64,000 bases of DNA from Alphaproteobacteria bacterium (GCA_011087645.1 JAALLF010000007.1:1-64000), one strand, 5' to 3'; shown: positions 26,337 to 36,115, counted from the first letter of the stretch. Numbers and translations: made by a program. Notes: generated by a model not told the origin, from the letters alone.

Positions 26337-27563
26337 TCATCCGCTACCGCGATCCCACAGTTGCCGCCAGCCGACACCGATGAGGATAAGCGGGATCAAG
26401 CCTTCCGCCGCGACGATGCGGATCGCCGCCGACCCGCCGAACCATTCACCCATGAGGCCGATATTGGCGAAACCGATGAGCCCGGTGCCGATGCAGATGA
26501 CCAATACGCCGAACAAGCGGCCCCGCATTTCCGGCGGCGCCACACTGTAGATCAGCGTGCTCTGCATGGTCGAGAAACCCGCCGCCATCAGGCCGACGAA
26601 AAATAGCACCACACCCATGGGCGCGGCAGATCCCATCCAGCCGGCGAGGAAGGCGAAGATCAGATAGCCCAGCATGCCGAAATAATAGAGCTTGCGGAAA
26701 CCGCCGCCGCGAAACCCCAAGGCGATGATCAAGGCGCCGGTGAACGCCCCGCCGCCTTCCAGACCGGCCAGAACGCCGATCCACCCGGCGCTGATCTCCA
26801 GCACTTCGCGGCCGACCACGGGGATCATCGAGATGAACGGAAAGCCCCACACATTGAAAACGATGGTGACCAGCAGAATGCGCATGACATCGCGGTCACG
26901 CGCGATGAACGCGAATACCTCCTGGAAATCGCGCAACGCGCGGGTGGCTTCGCGCTTGACCGCATCACCCGCGGTGATCGCCGGCAAGCCCAGTAGCAAG
27001 ACCACGCACAGCGCGTACATGGTAGCGCTGAGCGCGAAGGCGCCCGCCGGCCCGAGCCATTGGAACAGCACGCCACCAAATAACGGGCCCAACATGCGCG
27101 TCGCATTATTGGTCGCGCTATCCAGGCTCATGGCCGGCGCAATCCGTTCCATACCGGCGATGTCGCCCAACAACCGCCGCCGCAAAGGCATATCGGTGGT
27201 CCATACCACGCCGGAAATGAAACTCGACGTGGCGACGATCCAATATTGGTCGAGGCCGACGAGAAAGATCAGAAACACCGCCGTCGACACCATCAGGGCG
27301 GCGGCCATGGTGATCAGCAACAACAGCCGCGGTGGCGCCCGGTCGGCGAAGGTGCCGACCACCGAGCCCAGCACGGCGAGCGGCAGCATACGCAATATCA
27401 CCAATAGCGCCACCAGAAATGGCGACCCGGTGGTATCGAAGGCGTAGACGCCAACCACCAGCAGTTCGAGCCAGCGCGCCACGCCGCTGAACACGCCCAC
27501 CAGCCAGACCCGCAAGTAAGCGGGATCGCTGAGGAGGCCGGTCAGCCCCTTGGCCGCGATCAT
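26337..27563 (-). CDS. Major facilitator superfamily transporter (MFS_3 / EntS-like)
   Basis: 408 residues with about twelve hydrophobic segments. It has the cytoplasmic loop motif FADRAPPRLLLLIT (about 70) after the second segment, a long central loop (TREATRALRDFQEVFAFIARD-like region, about 200) and a duplicated half. It resembles the MFS_3 group that exports siderophores or imports small molecules. It sits between the amidohydrolase (30 bp upstream) and the dioxygenase (70 bp downstream) on the same strand, so it probably moves the substrate or product of those enzymes. Confidence 0.88.
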   Translation of the reverse strand: MIAAKGLTGLLSDPAYLRVWLVGVFSGVARWLELLVVGVYAFDTTGSPFLVALLVILRMLPLAVLGSVVGTFADRAPPRLLLLITMAAALMVSTAVFLIFLVGLDQYWIVATSSFISGVVWTTDMPLRRRLLGDIAGMERIAPAMSLDSATNNATRMLGPLFGGVLFQWLGPAGAFALSATMYALCVVLLLGLPAITAGDAVKREATRALRDFQEVFAFIARDRDVMRILLVTIVFNVWGFPFISMIPVVGREVLEISAGWIGVLAGLEGGGAFTGALIIALGFRGGGFRKLYYFGMLGYLIFAFLAGWMGSAAPMGVVLFFVGLMAAGFSTMQSTLIYSVAPPEMRGRLFGVLVICIGTGLIGFANIGLMGEWFGGSAAIRIVAAEGLIPLILIGVGWRQLWDRGSG

Positions 27564-27593
27564 TCGGCGATCATCTTAGGGGCCGCCGCGCCA

Positions 27594-28829
27594 TTAGGGC
27601 CGATGGAGCTCGGCCCGGGTCCGGGAGAAGGTCCGCCGGCCGCCCTTGAAACCGAACAGCGGCTGCGCGTTGGTGGCGATGACATCGGCGGTCGACGGCG
27701 CGTCCCAGATCACCATGTCGGCGCGATTACCGACCGCGATCCCGTAATCGTCGCGGCGCAGCAGCCGGCCCGGCCGCCCGCTGACCATTTCGAATATCTC
27801 GGCCTGTTCGTCGCTGGTGCCGCGTTGCGCCACATTGGCGTACATATTGGCGATACGCACCAGCGAACCGTCGCCGAAGGGGGTGAACGGGTTGAGGATA
27901 TTGTTGGTCGACAGGCAGCAATTCACGCCGTGCTCGACCAGCGCGTTGGCGTCGGCGACGCCGCGGATCACGCTATGGTCGAGATGGCGGCCTTGGGTGA
28001 ATAGATCGGTCGCCGGCAGCACGGTCACGGTGACGCCGGTATCGGCCAACAGCTTGCCCAGATCGGCCAGTTCGGCCGGCGGCATGGACGCGTATTTCGA
28101 GCCATGGCCGACGGCGACCCGTCCGCCCCAGCCGATTTTATCGGTGAGCTTACAGACCTGGTAGATATCGAGATGCTCGAAACTGGGACCGATATCGAGA
28201 TGGATATCGACATCCACATCATAGTCGCGCGCCAGCTCGAAGATTCTGTCGATCTGCGCCGGCCCATCCGTGTCGTAGCTGGGGGCACCGCCGATCGCCC
28301 GCGCGCCCTGATCCAGCCCGCTGACCAGATTGACGTCTGCTTCGGGCACGCCGCTCCACCCCTCTTGAATAAACACGCATAAATCAAGGTCGATAGCCCA
28401 GGCATAATCCTTGGCCAGTTGCTGCAATGCCTCGAAACTCCGCATGCCGACATTGGGATCGAGTTCCACATGTGTGCGCATGTGGGTGACGCCGTTGATC
28501 AGCAGGGATTCCAACGACGCCGCGGCGCGCGCATAGACATCTTCGACCGTGAAACTGGGTTTGACCGCCGCGACCCGCTTCATATGGTCCATCCCGCGGT
28601 CGGGCGACGGCGAAGAGCGGTCGAGAATGCGCGACTTATCGAGGTGGATATGGGTCTCGATCAACCCGGCGGAGACCAGGCAACCGCCGGCATCGAGTTC
28701 CTCGCCATCGCCGGCGAGGCCGGTCTCGATCGCCACGATGCGGCCGTCTTGAACGCCAATATTGCTGGCTGGCGCATCGGGCGCCGCGCCGGCGATACGC
28801 GCCTTACGCACGATTAGATCGAATGCCAT
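27594..28829 (-). CDS. Amidohydrolase, cytosine-deaminase-like
   Basis: A 411-residue metal-dependent hydrolase. The HxH motif is in ETHIHLDKSRIL (about 58), with the Lys/Thr-type continuation seen in cytosine deaminases. Further metal ligands lie in DVDIHLDIG (about 205) and VAVGHGSKYA (about 240), with a late Asp in CLSTNNI-region segments (about 315). It removes an amino group from, or opens, a cyclic amide or nitrogen heterocycle. The sequence ends with the usual small beta-sandwich NRADMVIWDA. It lies between a GGT-like gene and an MFS transporter on the same strand, so the natural substrate may be an imported cyclic amide rather than cytosine. Confidence 0.85.
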   Translation of the reverse strand: MAFDLIVRKARIAGAAPDAPASNIGVQDGRIVAIETGLAGDGEELDAGGCLVSAGLIETHIHLDKSRILDRSSPSPDRGMDHMKRVAAVKPSFTVEDVYARAAASLESLLINGVTHMRTHVELDPNVGMRSFEALQQLAKDYAWAIDLDLCVFIQEGWSGVPEADVNLVSGLDQGARAIGGAPSYDTDGPAQIDRIFELARDYDVDVDIHLDIGPSFEHLDIYQVCKLTDKIGWGGRVAVGHGSKYASMPPAELADLGKLLADTGVTVTVLPATDLFTQGRHLDHSVIRGVADANALVEHGVNCCLSTNNILNPFTPFGDGSLVRIANMYANVAQRGTSDEQAEIFEMVSGRPGRLLRRDDYGIAVGNRADMVIWDAPSTADVIATNAQPLFGFKGGRRTFSRTRAELHRP

Positions 28830-28900
28830 TTCTGCCCCCCGTTTCGTTACGCGCCTATTATGACCCTTAGCTCATTGATACCACAGGGCTGGAATCGGAA

Positions 28901-29020
28901 TTCCTCGTCCTTCGAGACACTCGCTACGCTCGCCCTCAGGATGAGGAATTCCTCCTACCGAGCCTTCGGCCTCATCCTGAGGAGCCCGCCAGCGGCGGGT
29001 GTCTCGAAGGACGAGGCCGC
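28901..29020. repeat. Dispersed palindromic repeat, long type, two tandem inverted units
   Basis: Unit one runs TCCTTCGAGACACTCG to CCTCAGGATGAGGAATTCCTCC. Unit two is inverted, CCTCATCCTGAGGAGCCCGCC to GGCGGGTGTCTCGAAGGACGAGG. They sit in the 207 bp between amidohydrolase and GGT-like genes, which may interrupt or attenuate that transcript. Confidence 0.8.
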
Positions 29021-29036
29021 CAGCTGCGATTTCCCT

Positions 29037-30623
29037 CTAATACCCCAGCGCGCAGCCGTCTTTTCGCGGATCGGACCCACCAACGAATACACCGCGATCC
29101 CAATCGATCCAGATCGCCTGGCCGCCGCCATGGGGCGCCACCGTCGGCACGACCGTGTGTCCCAGCGCTTCCAATCCGGCTACCGCGTCGGGTGATATGC
29201 CGCCTTCGGCCTCCACCTGTTGATTTTGGTAGAACAGCCGCGGATGTTCCAGCGCCTGCTGCACATCCATGCCGTAGTCCAAGATGTTGGTCAGCAAATG
29301 GACGTGGCCGAAAGGCTGGTATTGGCCGCCCATGACGCCGAACGGCATGTCGGCGCGGCCATCGCGGACCAGCATGCCCGGTAGGATGGTGTGGTACGGC
29401 CGCTTGCCGGGCTCGATGGTGTTGCCGCTCGTCTCATCAACCACGAACAGGCTGCCGCGGTCGTGGAACATGACGCCGGTTTCATCGCACAACAGCCCAC
29501 TGCCGAAGGGCCGGAACAGCGAGTTGATGAAGCTGACCGCGTTGGCGTCGCGGTCGACGACGGTCAGATAGACCGTGTCGGATTGCGCCGGCAAGGTGGC
29601 CGCCTCAGCCCGGCTCATGGCCCGGTCGGTCCTGATCAACGCGCGTTGATGGCCGGCATAGTCCTGGGTCAGGCACGAATCCAAGAGGGCGGCGGATTGG
29701 TTGAGATCGCCGAAATAGCGGTCGCGTTCCCTAAAACCGAGCCTGCCAGCCTCGATTTCCAAATGCAGTCGCCGCGCGCTGTCCGGGTCGAGCCCGGCCA
29801 GATCGAAGCCTTGGAGAATGTTGAGCATGATCAGCGCGATAAAGCCCTGCCCGTTGGGCGGACATTCGAGCACTTGATGATCGCGGTAGGTGGTGGAGAT
29901 GGGATCGCAATAGTCGCCGCGCGCATTGGCGAAATCATCGACCGTCTGCAAACCGCCCAGCCCATTTAGCGTTGCCACCATGGCCTCGGCGACCCGGCCT
30001 TTGTAAAAGCCATCCGCGCCCTTGGCGGCAATTTCGCGCAAGGTCGCCGCCAATTCGGGCTGCTTGAAAATGTCACCGGCTTTGTAGAGACGCCCCTCGT
30101 TTAAAAACCTGCGCTGGATCGCTTCGTTGGCGTTGAGTTTAACCTCGAACCGGGCCCAGTCGTAGGCCACCCGGGGCTGGATGGGATAGCCGGTCTCCGC
30201 CAGGTCGATGGCGGGGGTCAACAATTCGCCGAGCTCCTTGGTGCCGTGATCACCCACCAGGCGCGACCAGGCCTCGACGGCGCCGGGAATGGTCACCGCG
30301 TGGGGGCTGTCGGCCCTAATCTCGGTAATGCCGTTCTCGAGATACCATTGGGTGGTTGCCGCGCCCGCCGCGCGGCCCGAGCCGTTATAGGCGACGATGT
30401 CGCCCCCCGCCGGCGCGTACAGAGCGAAACAGTCGCCGCCGATACCGGTCATCGCCGGCTCGACCACCGAATGCACGGCAATCGCGGCCACCGCGGCGTC
30501 GACGGCGTTACCGCCGGCGCGCAAGGTATCGAGCGCGGCCAAGGTGGCGCGGGGATGGGATGTGGCGGCCATGCCGTTGGCTCCGTAGGCCGCCGACCGG
30601 CCGGGCATTTCAAAATTCCGCAT
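29037..30623 (-). CDS. Gamma-glutamyltransferase family protein
   Basis: 528 residues with the Ntn-hydrolase layout. The N-terminal part has MAATSHPRATLAALDTLRAG and GIGGDCFALYAPAGG. The autocleavage and nucleophile site is in SDTVYLTVVDRDANAVSFIN (about 340-360, Thr after Asp), and the small-subunit motif is MLVRDGRADMPFGVMGGQYQ. GGT relatives hydrolyse or transfer gamma-glutamyl groups; others are cephalosporin acylases or act on oxamic-type amides. No signal peptide is seen, so this one is probably cytoplasmic, unlike glutathione-degrading GGT. It heads the reverse-strand set and diverges from an FAH gene 112 bp away. Confidence 0.88.
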   Translation of the reverse strand: MRNFEMPGRSAAYGANGMAATSHPRATLAALDTLRAGGNAVDAAVAAIAVHSVVEPAMTGIGGDCFALYAPAGGDIVAYNGSGRAAGAATTQWYLENGITEIRADSPHAVTIPGAVEAWSRLVGDHGTKELGELLTPAIDLAETGYPIQPRVAYDWARFEVKLNANEAIQRRFLNEGRLYKAGDIFKQPELAATLREIAAKGADGFYKGRVAEAMVATLNGLGGLQTVDDFANARGDYCDPISTTYRDHQVLECPPNGQGFIALIMLNILQGFDLAGLDPDSARRLHLEIEAGRLGFRERDRYFGDLNQSAALLDSCLTQDYAGHQRALIRTDRAMSRAEAATLPAQSDTVYLTVVDRDANAVSFINSLFRPFGSGLLCDETGVMFHDRGSLFVVDETSGNTIEPGKRPYHTILPGMLVRDGRADMPFGVMGGQYQPFGHVHLLTNILDYGMDVQQALEHPRLFYQNQQVEAEGGISPDAVAGLEALGHTVVPTVAPHGGGQAIWIDWDRGVFVGGSDPRKDGCALGY

Positions 30624-30735
30624 GCTCTTTACTCGCCCATTTTTAACGCATTTGGAAGAGCAGACCGGGGCTTATGGTTTGAACAGTGGGGTCGAACGGT
30701 TTAATTCTCTGGCGCTAGGATAAACGGGGGACGAC

Positions 30736-31506
30736 ATGGCGCATTGGATACGGTTCGAACGGGACGGCGCAGCCGGTTTCGGCACGCTGGACGGCGAGAC
30801 GATCACGGTCTGCGACGGCGATATGTTCGCCGGCGCGACACCGACCGGTGACACGATCGCTCTGGGCGACGCCACGCTGCTAACGCCGTGCACGCCAAGC
30901 AAGCTGATTGCGTTATGGAACAATTCGCGCTCGGCGGCCGAAAAACAGGGCCTCGCGCAACCGGAATATCCGCTGTTTTTCATCAAGCCGCCGAACACCT
31001 ATCTGCCGGCCGGCGGGGTTATCGGCAAACCAGCCGCCTATGACGGGCGGGTGATCTACGAGGCCGAGCTTGGCATCGTTATCGGCACCGAATGCAAGGA
31101 CGCCGATGTCACCGCGGCGGCCGGCGCGATCTTCGGCTATACCTGCGTCAACGATGTCACCGCGCTGCAGCTTCTCGATGCCGACCCCAGCTTTGCCCAA
31201 TGGTCGCGCGCCAAGGGTTTCGACACGTTCGGCGCCTTCGGACCGACGATCGCCACCGAGACCGACATTTCCGGCGCCACAATCCGCGCCGAGCTGAATG
31301 GGCGCGAACGGCAAAATTACCCGGTCAGCGATCTGTTCATGCAGCCGGCGGAGATCGTCAGCCAGCTTTCGCAAGCGATGACGCTGCACCCGGGCGACCT
31401 TATCGCCTGCGGGACCGGCCCCGGCGCGTTGCCGATGAAGCCGGGCGCGACCATCGATGTCATCATCGACGGTATCGGCACCTTGTCGAATACTTACGAT
31501 CTGTAA
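30736..31506 (+). CDS. Fumarylacetoacetate hydrolase family protein
   Basis: A 256-residue short FAH-fold enzyme with metal-binding Glu pair in VIYEAELGIVIGTE (about 103) and Asp in GYTCVNDVTALQLL (about 138). The C-terminal signature is LHPGDLIACGTGPGALP. It has little N-terminal extension, as in HpcE/YcgM-type acylpyruvases and isomerase-decarboxylases. It diverges from the GGT-like gene and may share its control. GGGGGACGAC precedes the ATG. Second of three FAH genes here; their sequences are clearly different, so they are not recent duplicates. Confidence 0.9.
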   Translation: MAHWIRFERDGAAGFGTLDGETITVCDGDMFAGATPTGDTIALGDATLLTPCTPSKLIALWNNSRSAAEKQGLAQPEYPLFFIKPPNTYLPAGGVIGKPAAYDGRVIYEAELGIVIGTECKDADVTAAAGAIFGYTCVNDVTALQLLDADPSFAQWSRAKGFDTFGAFGPTIATETDISGATIRAELNGRERQNYPVSDLFMQPAEIVSQLSQAMTLHPGDLIACGTGPGALPMKPGATIDVIIDGIGTLSNTYDL

Positions 31507-31596
31507 GGCACCGTTAAGACCTCTCAATATTCCCTTAACCCTACCGCCTTAAGGTGCGCAGCGACGAATTAGCATCGACAATCGGCAGCTCTGGGT

Positions 31597-33384
31597 TTGA
31601 CCAACAAAATACAGAATTCCGGGAAATCGCCCGCACTTAGGATGTTCGATGCCGCCTTATTGCGGCATTTCGCGTCGCATCAGAATGTCGGCGCGATGGC
31701 AACATTTGTGGTCACATTCGCCGTCACCGCCGTGATTTGGAACCACGTCCCCAAATCATATTTACTCCCCTGGGCGGCGGCGCAAATAACCGTTGCCGTC
31801 GTTTCCATGGGGCGACTAAAGCGATATTGGGATATCGACGATTCGGCGGAGAACACACGTACCCCGCTGGCTCAGGCGATCATCTATAAGGCCGTCGCCG
31901 GCGCGCTGTGGGGTGTTCTTGCGATATTCAGCAACTTGTACTTGCCGCAATCACTCGAATTTTTCACCGCGATCGCCGTCGCTGCTGTCGCCGTCGGCGG
32001 CATCAGTACCATGTCGGCAGTTCCGACAGCGATTTATAGCTTCATTATTTTGAGCTTCACCCCTTTTATCGGATTTTGGCTGGCGAGCAGCGACGGCGCC
32101 TATATCACGCTTGGTCTCCTGGGGGTGCTGCTGCTCGGCGTCATGCTAAACTCCGCGCGGGTTGCCCATAGTCAGCTGCTATCGGTCCTCAAGGCAGAGC
32201 GTGAGCATAAACGGCTTTTCGACGAATTCGAGGCAGCGCGCGGCGATTGGCTGAAGTTGTCCGATACCACGGAATCTTACGTCGTGTTCGACAAGGAAAA
32301 CCGATTGGTTGCCTGGAACAAACGCTTCGTTGAACTCATGCAAGTTCCTGAAAAGGTGCTGCGCCGCGGTATGCCGCGCGTAGAAGTGATTAGCCACAGC
32401 CGGCAGGCGGTTGATGTCGCGGAAGGCAAAGTCACGTTCGAGCAATGGTTACAGCAACGCACTGAACCCAAAAATCGCAACCGAGACGAGACCAGCGTCA
32501 TTGAATTTGAAGGCGGGCTATGGATTCAGCGGCGCAGTCGCCTCAGTAAAAACGGCCATCTGGTGGTCTCGCACGTCGATCTCACCGACGCTGTAAACGC
32601 GGAAAAAGCTTTGCAGGAAACCGAGGCGGGATACCGGTCAATCGCCGAAAATTCGCCGATTGCCATCTTCGTGCGCATCGAAGATGAAATCGTCTTTGCC
32701 AACCCCGCCGCCGTGACTTTGCTGCGCGCTGAAAGCGCGGCGGACATCGTCGGACAGTCGATGTTATCGCTGTATCACCCTGGTGATCATACTGCGGTCA
32801 AGGGTAACCGGACCAAGCTGCAACGGGAACCCAATGAGCCCCTACCATTGGTGCGCGCGCGCATGCGTCGCGTCGACGGCACTTACGTCATGACCGACGG
32901 CTCGGGCACCAATCATATGTGGCAAGGCCAGGCTGCGGTCATGTCTATGCGCCGCGACATTTCCGACCAGGTTGAGGCCGATGAGCGCCTGCGCGAGAGC
33001 GAGCGGCGTTACCGGCGCATCGCCGACCTATCGCCGGTCGCTATCGTAATTCGGATCGAAGACCGGATTGTCTACGCCAACCCCGCCGCCATAAAGATGT
33101 TTGGCGCAGAGAGCGAAGCCGATCTGCTTTACGAATCGACTTTGGGTTTGGTTCACCCCGACGACCTGCATTTGGTCGAGAACAATCGGGCCACAATGAC
33201 CGACGACATGGAGGGCGCCGCCCCGTCCATCAAGGTGCGCCGACGGCGCTTCGACGGCACCTATTTTTACTGCGAGGGCTCCGGCGCGCCGTTCGTCTGG
33301 CAAGGCCAACCGGCGGTCATGCTGATGTGGCGCGACGTCACAGCAGACGCCAAAGCCGCCCACCCTATGCTGGAAACCGCCTAG
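31597..33384 (+). CDS. Membrane-anchored triple-PAS protein without output domain
   Basis: 595 residues if it starts at the TTG at 31597; an ATG at 31642 (starting MFDAALLRH) would give 580. About five to six hydrophobic segments (about 30-195) are followed by a short coiled region. Then come three PAS domains: one with ESYVVFDKENRLVAWNKRF (about 230) and two close repeats of each other with IAENSPIAIFVRIEDEIVF and IADLSPVAIVIRIEDRIVY, each followed by FANPAA or YANPAA. The protein ends 20 residues after the third PAS with no kinase, GGDEF, EAL or HTH domain. It may sense redox or a ligand and signal through a partner. The stop codon overlaps the convergent DMT gene's stop. Confidence 0.85.
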   Translation: MTNKIQNSGKSPALRMFDAALLRHFASHQNVGAMATFVVTFAVTAVIWNHVPKSYLLPWAAAQITVAVVSMGRLKRYWDIDDSAENTRTPLAQAIIYKAVAGALWGVLAIFSNLYLPQSLEFFTAIAVAAVAVGGISTMSAVPTAIYSFIILSFTPFIGFWLASSDGAYITLGLLGVLLLGVMLNSARVAHSQLLSVLKAEREHKRLFDEFEAARGDWLKLSDTTESYVVFDKENRLVAWNKRFVELMQVPEKVLRRGMPRVEVISHSRQAVDVAEGKVTFEQWLQQRTEPKNRNRDETSVIEFEGGLWIQRRSRLSKNGHLVVSHVDLTDAVNAEKALQETEAGYRSIAENSPIAIFVRIEDEIVFANPAAVTLLRAESAADIVGQSMLSLYHPGDHTAVKGNRTKLQREPNEPLPLVRARMRRVDGTYVMTDGSGTNHMWQGQAAVMSMRRDISDQVEADERLRESERRYRRIADLSPVAIVIRIEDRIVYANPAAIKMFGAESEADLLYESTLGLVHPDDLHLVENNRATMTDDMEGAAPSIKVRRRRFDGTYFYCEGSGAPFVWQGQPAVMLMWRDVTADAKAAHPMLETA

Positions 33385-34268
33385 CCGGCCCGGGACTGGC
33401 GCGACCGCTCGTACAGCAAGATATAAAGCCCGCTACCGACCACCAACGGCGTCCCCAACAGCACCCATTGGCTGGGAATTTCACGCCACAGCAGATAGCC
33501 CAATAGCACTGCCCAGATCAGGTTGGCGTAGCGAAAGGGCGAGACAATGCTGGCCTCGGCATAGCGATAGCCTTCGATAATGAGATAATGACCGAGGCCG
33601 AACATCAGGCCGGTAAAGATAGCAATCGCCAGTTGCTCGGCGTCGACCGGAGTCCAGCCGAACGGCGCAGTGGCGAGCCCCGCCAGGGTGAGCGCGACCA
33701 TGGAATAGAACAGGATCGCTTTCGAGGTTTCTTCCTTGCTGATCCGCCGGGTCACGATATCGCGGGTGGCGGCGACCATGGCGGCCGCGACCGGCAACAG
33801 CGCGGCAAGCTGAAAGGCCGCCGACCCTGGCCGCACCATAATCAACATGCCGGCAAACCCGGTCAGCACCGCCAGCCAGCGGTGAATGCTGACCCGCTCA
33901 CCCAATAAGGGGTTCGACAGCAAAACGACGAATAGCGGCCCCACGAAGAGGATCGCGATCACCTCATTGAGCGGCAACAGTGACAACGAGGTGACGATGA
34001 GGAAGGTCGACCCCACCGCCAGAACCGCGCGGGTGCCGACATTGCGCCAACGGCCGATGCGCAAGCCGTCCATTGAACCGCTGCGCCAGACAACCAGCAA
34101 AAGTATGATTACGACGACCAGCGCGCGTATGAACAAAATCTCGCCAATCGGCAGCGAGGCCGTGAGCCACTTGGTAGCGGCATCGCTGACGGTTAGCGCG
34201 CCGCCACCGGCGATCATGCTCAAAATGCCGCGAACCGGGTTCGAGCCCGCTGGCCCCGACGATGTCAT
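33381..34268 (-). CDS. EamA/DMT-family transporter
   Basis: A 295-residue membrane protein with about ten hydrophobic segments in two EamA repeats; the first repeat ends near LLGERVSIHRWLAVLTGFAG and the second near WREIPSQWVLLGTPLVVGSG. The family exports metabolites such as amino acids, or imports solutes. It starts 15 bp after the stop of the FAH gene on the same strand, which suggests it moves a substrate or product of that hydrolase. Confidence 0.9.
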   Translation of the reverse strand: MTSSGPAGSNPVRGILSMIAGGGALTVSDAATKWLTASLPIGEILFIRALVVVIILLLVVWRSGSMDGLRIGRWRNVGTRAVLAVGSTFLIVTSLSLLPLNEVIAILFVGPLFVVLLSNPLLGERVSIHRWLAVLTGFAGMLIMVRPGSAAFQLAALLPVAAAMVAATRDIVTRRISKEETSKAILFYSMVALTLAGLATAPFGWTPVDAEQLAIAIFTGLMFGLGHYLIIEGYRYAEASIVSPFRYANLIWAVLLGYLLWREIPSQWVLLGTPLVVGSGLYILLYERSRQSRAG

Positions 34269-34283
34269 CGGCCTTCCGCCGGC

Positions 34284-35219
34284 TCAACTCCCCGACGCGT
34301 ATTTTCCGGTCAGTTGCGGCGTGAACCGTCCTTCGAGACCTTTCTCCACATGCTCCGAGCGGGTATCTCTGGACCATGTGCGTTTCAAATCGTCTTGAAT
34401 ATTTATGTGCAGCCGGCCTAATCCCTCGATTTCCAGCTCTACCTTGTCGCCGTCCTGGAACGCATTCAGGCCGCGATGGTTGGTGCCGCTGGCGATGATA
34501 TCGCCGGGCTCGAGGTCATGGATCGAGCTGTTCCATTCGACCAGACGCGGGATTTTGTGGGCCATATCGTCGGTGTTGAAATTCTGCTTCACGATGCCGT
34601 TCACCGAAAGCTGGATCTGCAGCTTTTGCGGATCATCAATTTCGTCGGCGGTCACCAGATAGGGGCCAATCGGCGAAAAGGTCGCGCGCGACTTGGCCTG
34701 GAAAAACACGTTGGTGTCCGGCGGCATGCCCCGTGCCGAACCGTCGATGAAATTCACATAACCGAAGATGTAGTCCATGGCGTCGGCGGCATCCACATGG
34801 CTGGCGTGCTTGCCGATCACCAGGCCAAGCTCGGCCTCGCCCTCGAAAATAGCCGCCGGAATATCGGTCATGATCATGGAATCGCCGTCGCCGATGACTG
34901 TATTCGAAGCTTTATGAAATGCGTTGATCGGCGCCGGTTCGGGCAGCGTGCCGTCTTCCATATAATTGACCGCCATGGCGTCGATATTGCCCGGCCGGGG
35001 CAGCGGCGGGCGAATGCGCACATCGGCAACCGGGATACCCGGCCCCGCGGCGGCGGCCGCTTCGAGACGTCCGCGATAGTCGTCAAAGCGCTCGATCAAG
35101 CCGTTCATCAAATCATGGGGCCCGATATGCGGGATGTCTTGCACCTCCGCCGAGACGTCCACCACCTCGTCGCCACGCAGGATGCCCAACCTAAAATCAT
35201 CGAAATATAAAAGTTTCAT
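34284..35219 (-). CDS. Fumarylacetoacetate hydrolase family protein
   Basis: A 311-residue FAH-fold enzyme with the metal site in AIFEGEAELGLVIGK (about 118) and the FAH lid region RIPLPRPG-like PPLPRPGNIDAMAVNYMED (about 70-90). The usual NDVSAR segment is NFIDGSARGM here, so the third metal ligand Asp is kept but the context differs. The C-terminal signature LEPGDIIASGTNHRG is present. It is encoded with a DMT transporter and probably cleaves a 2-keto or acylpyruvate-type intermediate. It diverges from the glutathione S-transferase gene with 156 bp between. Confidence 0.88.
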   Translation of the reverse strand: MKLLYFDDFRLGILRGDEVVDVSAEVQDIPHIGPHDLMNGLIERFDDYRGRLEAAAAAGPGIPVADVRIRPPLPRPGNIDAMAVNYMEDGTLPEPAPINAFHKASNTVIGDGDSMIMTDIPAAIFEGEAELGLVIGKHASHVDAADAMDYIFGYVNFIDGSARGMPPDTNVFFQAKSRATFSPIGPYLVTADEIDDPQKLQIQLSVNGIVKQNFNTDDMAHKIPRLVEWNSSIHDLEPGDIIASGTNHRGLNAFQDGDKVELEIEGLGRLHINIQDDLKRTWSRDTRSEHVEKGLEGRFTPQLTGKYASGS

Positions 35220-35375
35220 TCAATCCTCCCAAATCGCCTTCGGTCTCGTGCCGCGTGGCGCAACCCTGAGGGCCATGTCATTGCAGTGATCTTCTTACGT
35301 GGATCGTCGGTGATTTCCAACCCGTCGGCGGGCGTATATCATTTTGCCGAAATGAAGCGACCCGGAGAGCGACCC

Positions 35376-36104
35376 GTGCGATACGAACTTTACTATTGGC
35401 CGACCATTCAAGGCCGCGGCGAATTCATCCGTCTGGCGCTGGAAGAGGCAGCCGCCGACTATATCGATGTTGTGCGCCAGCCGGAGAGCGAAGGCGGCGG
35501 CGTGTCGGCGATGTTCGACTTTCTCACCGGCGACGATATCGAACATCCGCCCTTCGCGCCGCCGATCCTGAAAGCCGGCAAGCGGGTGATCGCCCAAACA
35601 TCCGTTATTCTGATGTTCCTCGGCGCCCGCCACAAACTGGCGCCCACCGGCGACAATGGCCGCGAATGGACCCATCAACTGCAGCTCACCACCGACGATT
35701 TCCTGGTCGAGGCCCACGACGTCCACCACCCGCTGGCAAAAAGTTTCTACTATGAGGACCAACGCGACGAGGCGCTGCGCCGCACCGAGAACTTTAAATC
35801 GGAGCGCTTGCCGAAATTCCTGGGCTATATGGAGCGGGTGCTGAGCCAAAACCCGTCGAGCCGCAAACACCTGGTCGGCGGGCGACTAACTTATGTCGAT
35901 TTGTCGCTGTTTCAGATCATCGAAGGGCTGCGCTATGCGTTCCCCAACACCATGACGCGGGTCGAGCCCAATTACCCACTGACCCTGGCGCTACACGCAC
36001 GTGTCGCCGAACGACCGCGGATTCGCGCTTATACAGAATCCGAGCAGCGCATCCCGTTCAACACGCACGGCATCTTTCGCTATTACGAAGAGCTCGACGA
36101 CTAA
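35376..36104 (+). CDS. Glutathione S-transferase
   Basis: 242 residues from the GTG at 35376, which has GGAGAG six bases upstream; an ATG 24 bp earlier is possible but has no such site, and homology starts at YELYYWPTIQGRGEFIRLAL. That N-terminal thioredoxin-fold segment contains the Tyr and Arg of the glutathione site. The motif before the helical domain is VIAQTSVILMFLGARH. The C-terminal helical domain ends with RIPFNTHGIFRYYEELDD. It conjugates glutathione to electrophiles or acts as an isomerase. It may protect against or take part in the catabolism encoded nearby. Confidence 0.92.
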   Translation: MRYELYYWPTIQGRGEFIRLALEEAAADYIDVVRQPESEGGGVSAMFDFLTGDDIEHPPFAPPILKAGKRVIAQTSVILMFLGARHKLAPTGDNGREWTHQLQLTTDDFLVEAHDVHHPLAKSFYYEDQRDEALRRTENFKSERLPKFLGYMERVLSQNPSSRKHLVGGRLTYVDLSLFQIIEGLRYAFPNTMTRVEPNYPLTLALHARVAERPRIRAYTESEQRIPFNTHGIFRYYEELDD

Positions 36105-36115
36105 GACAGCGCGAA

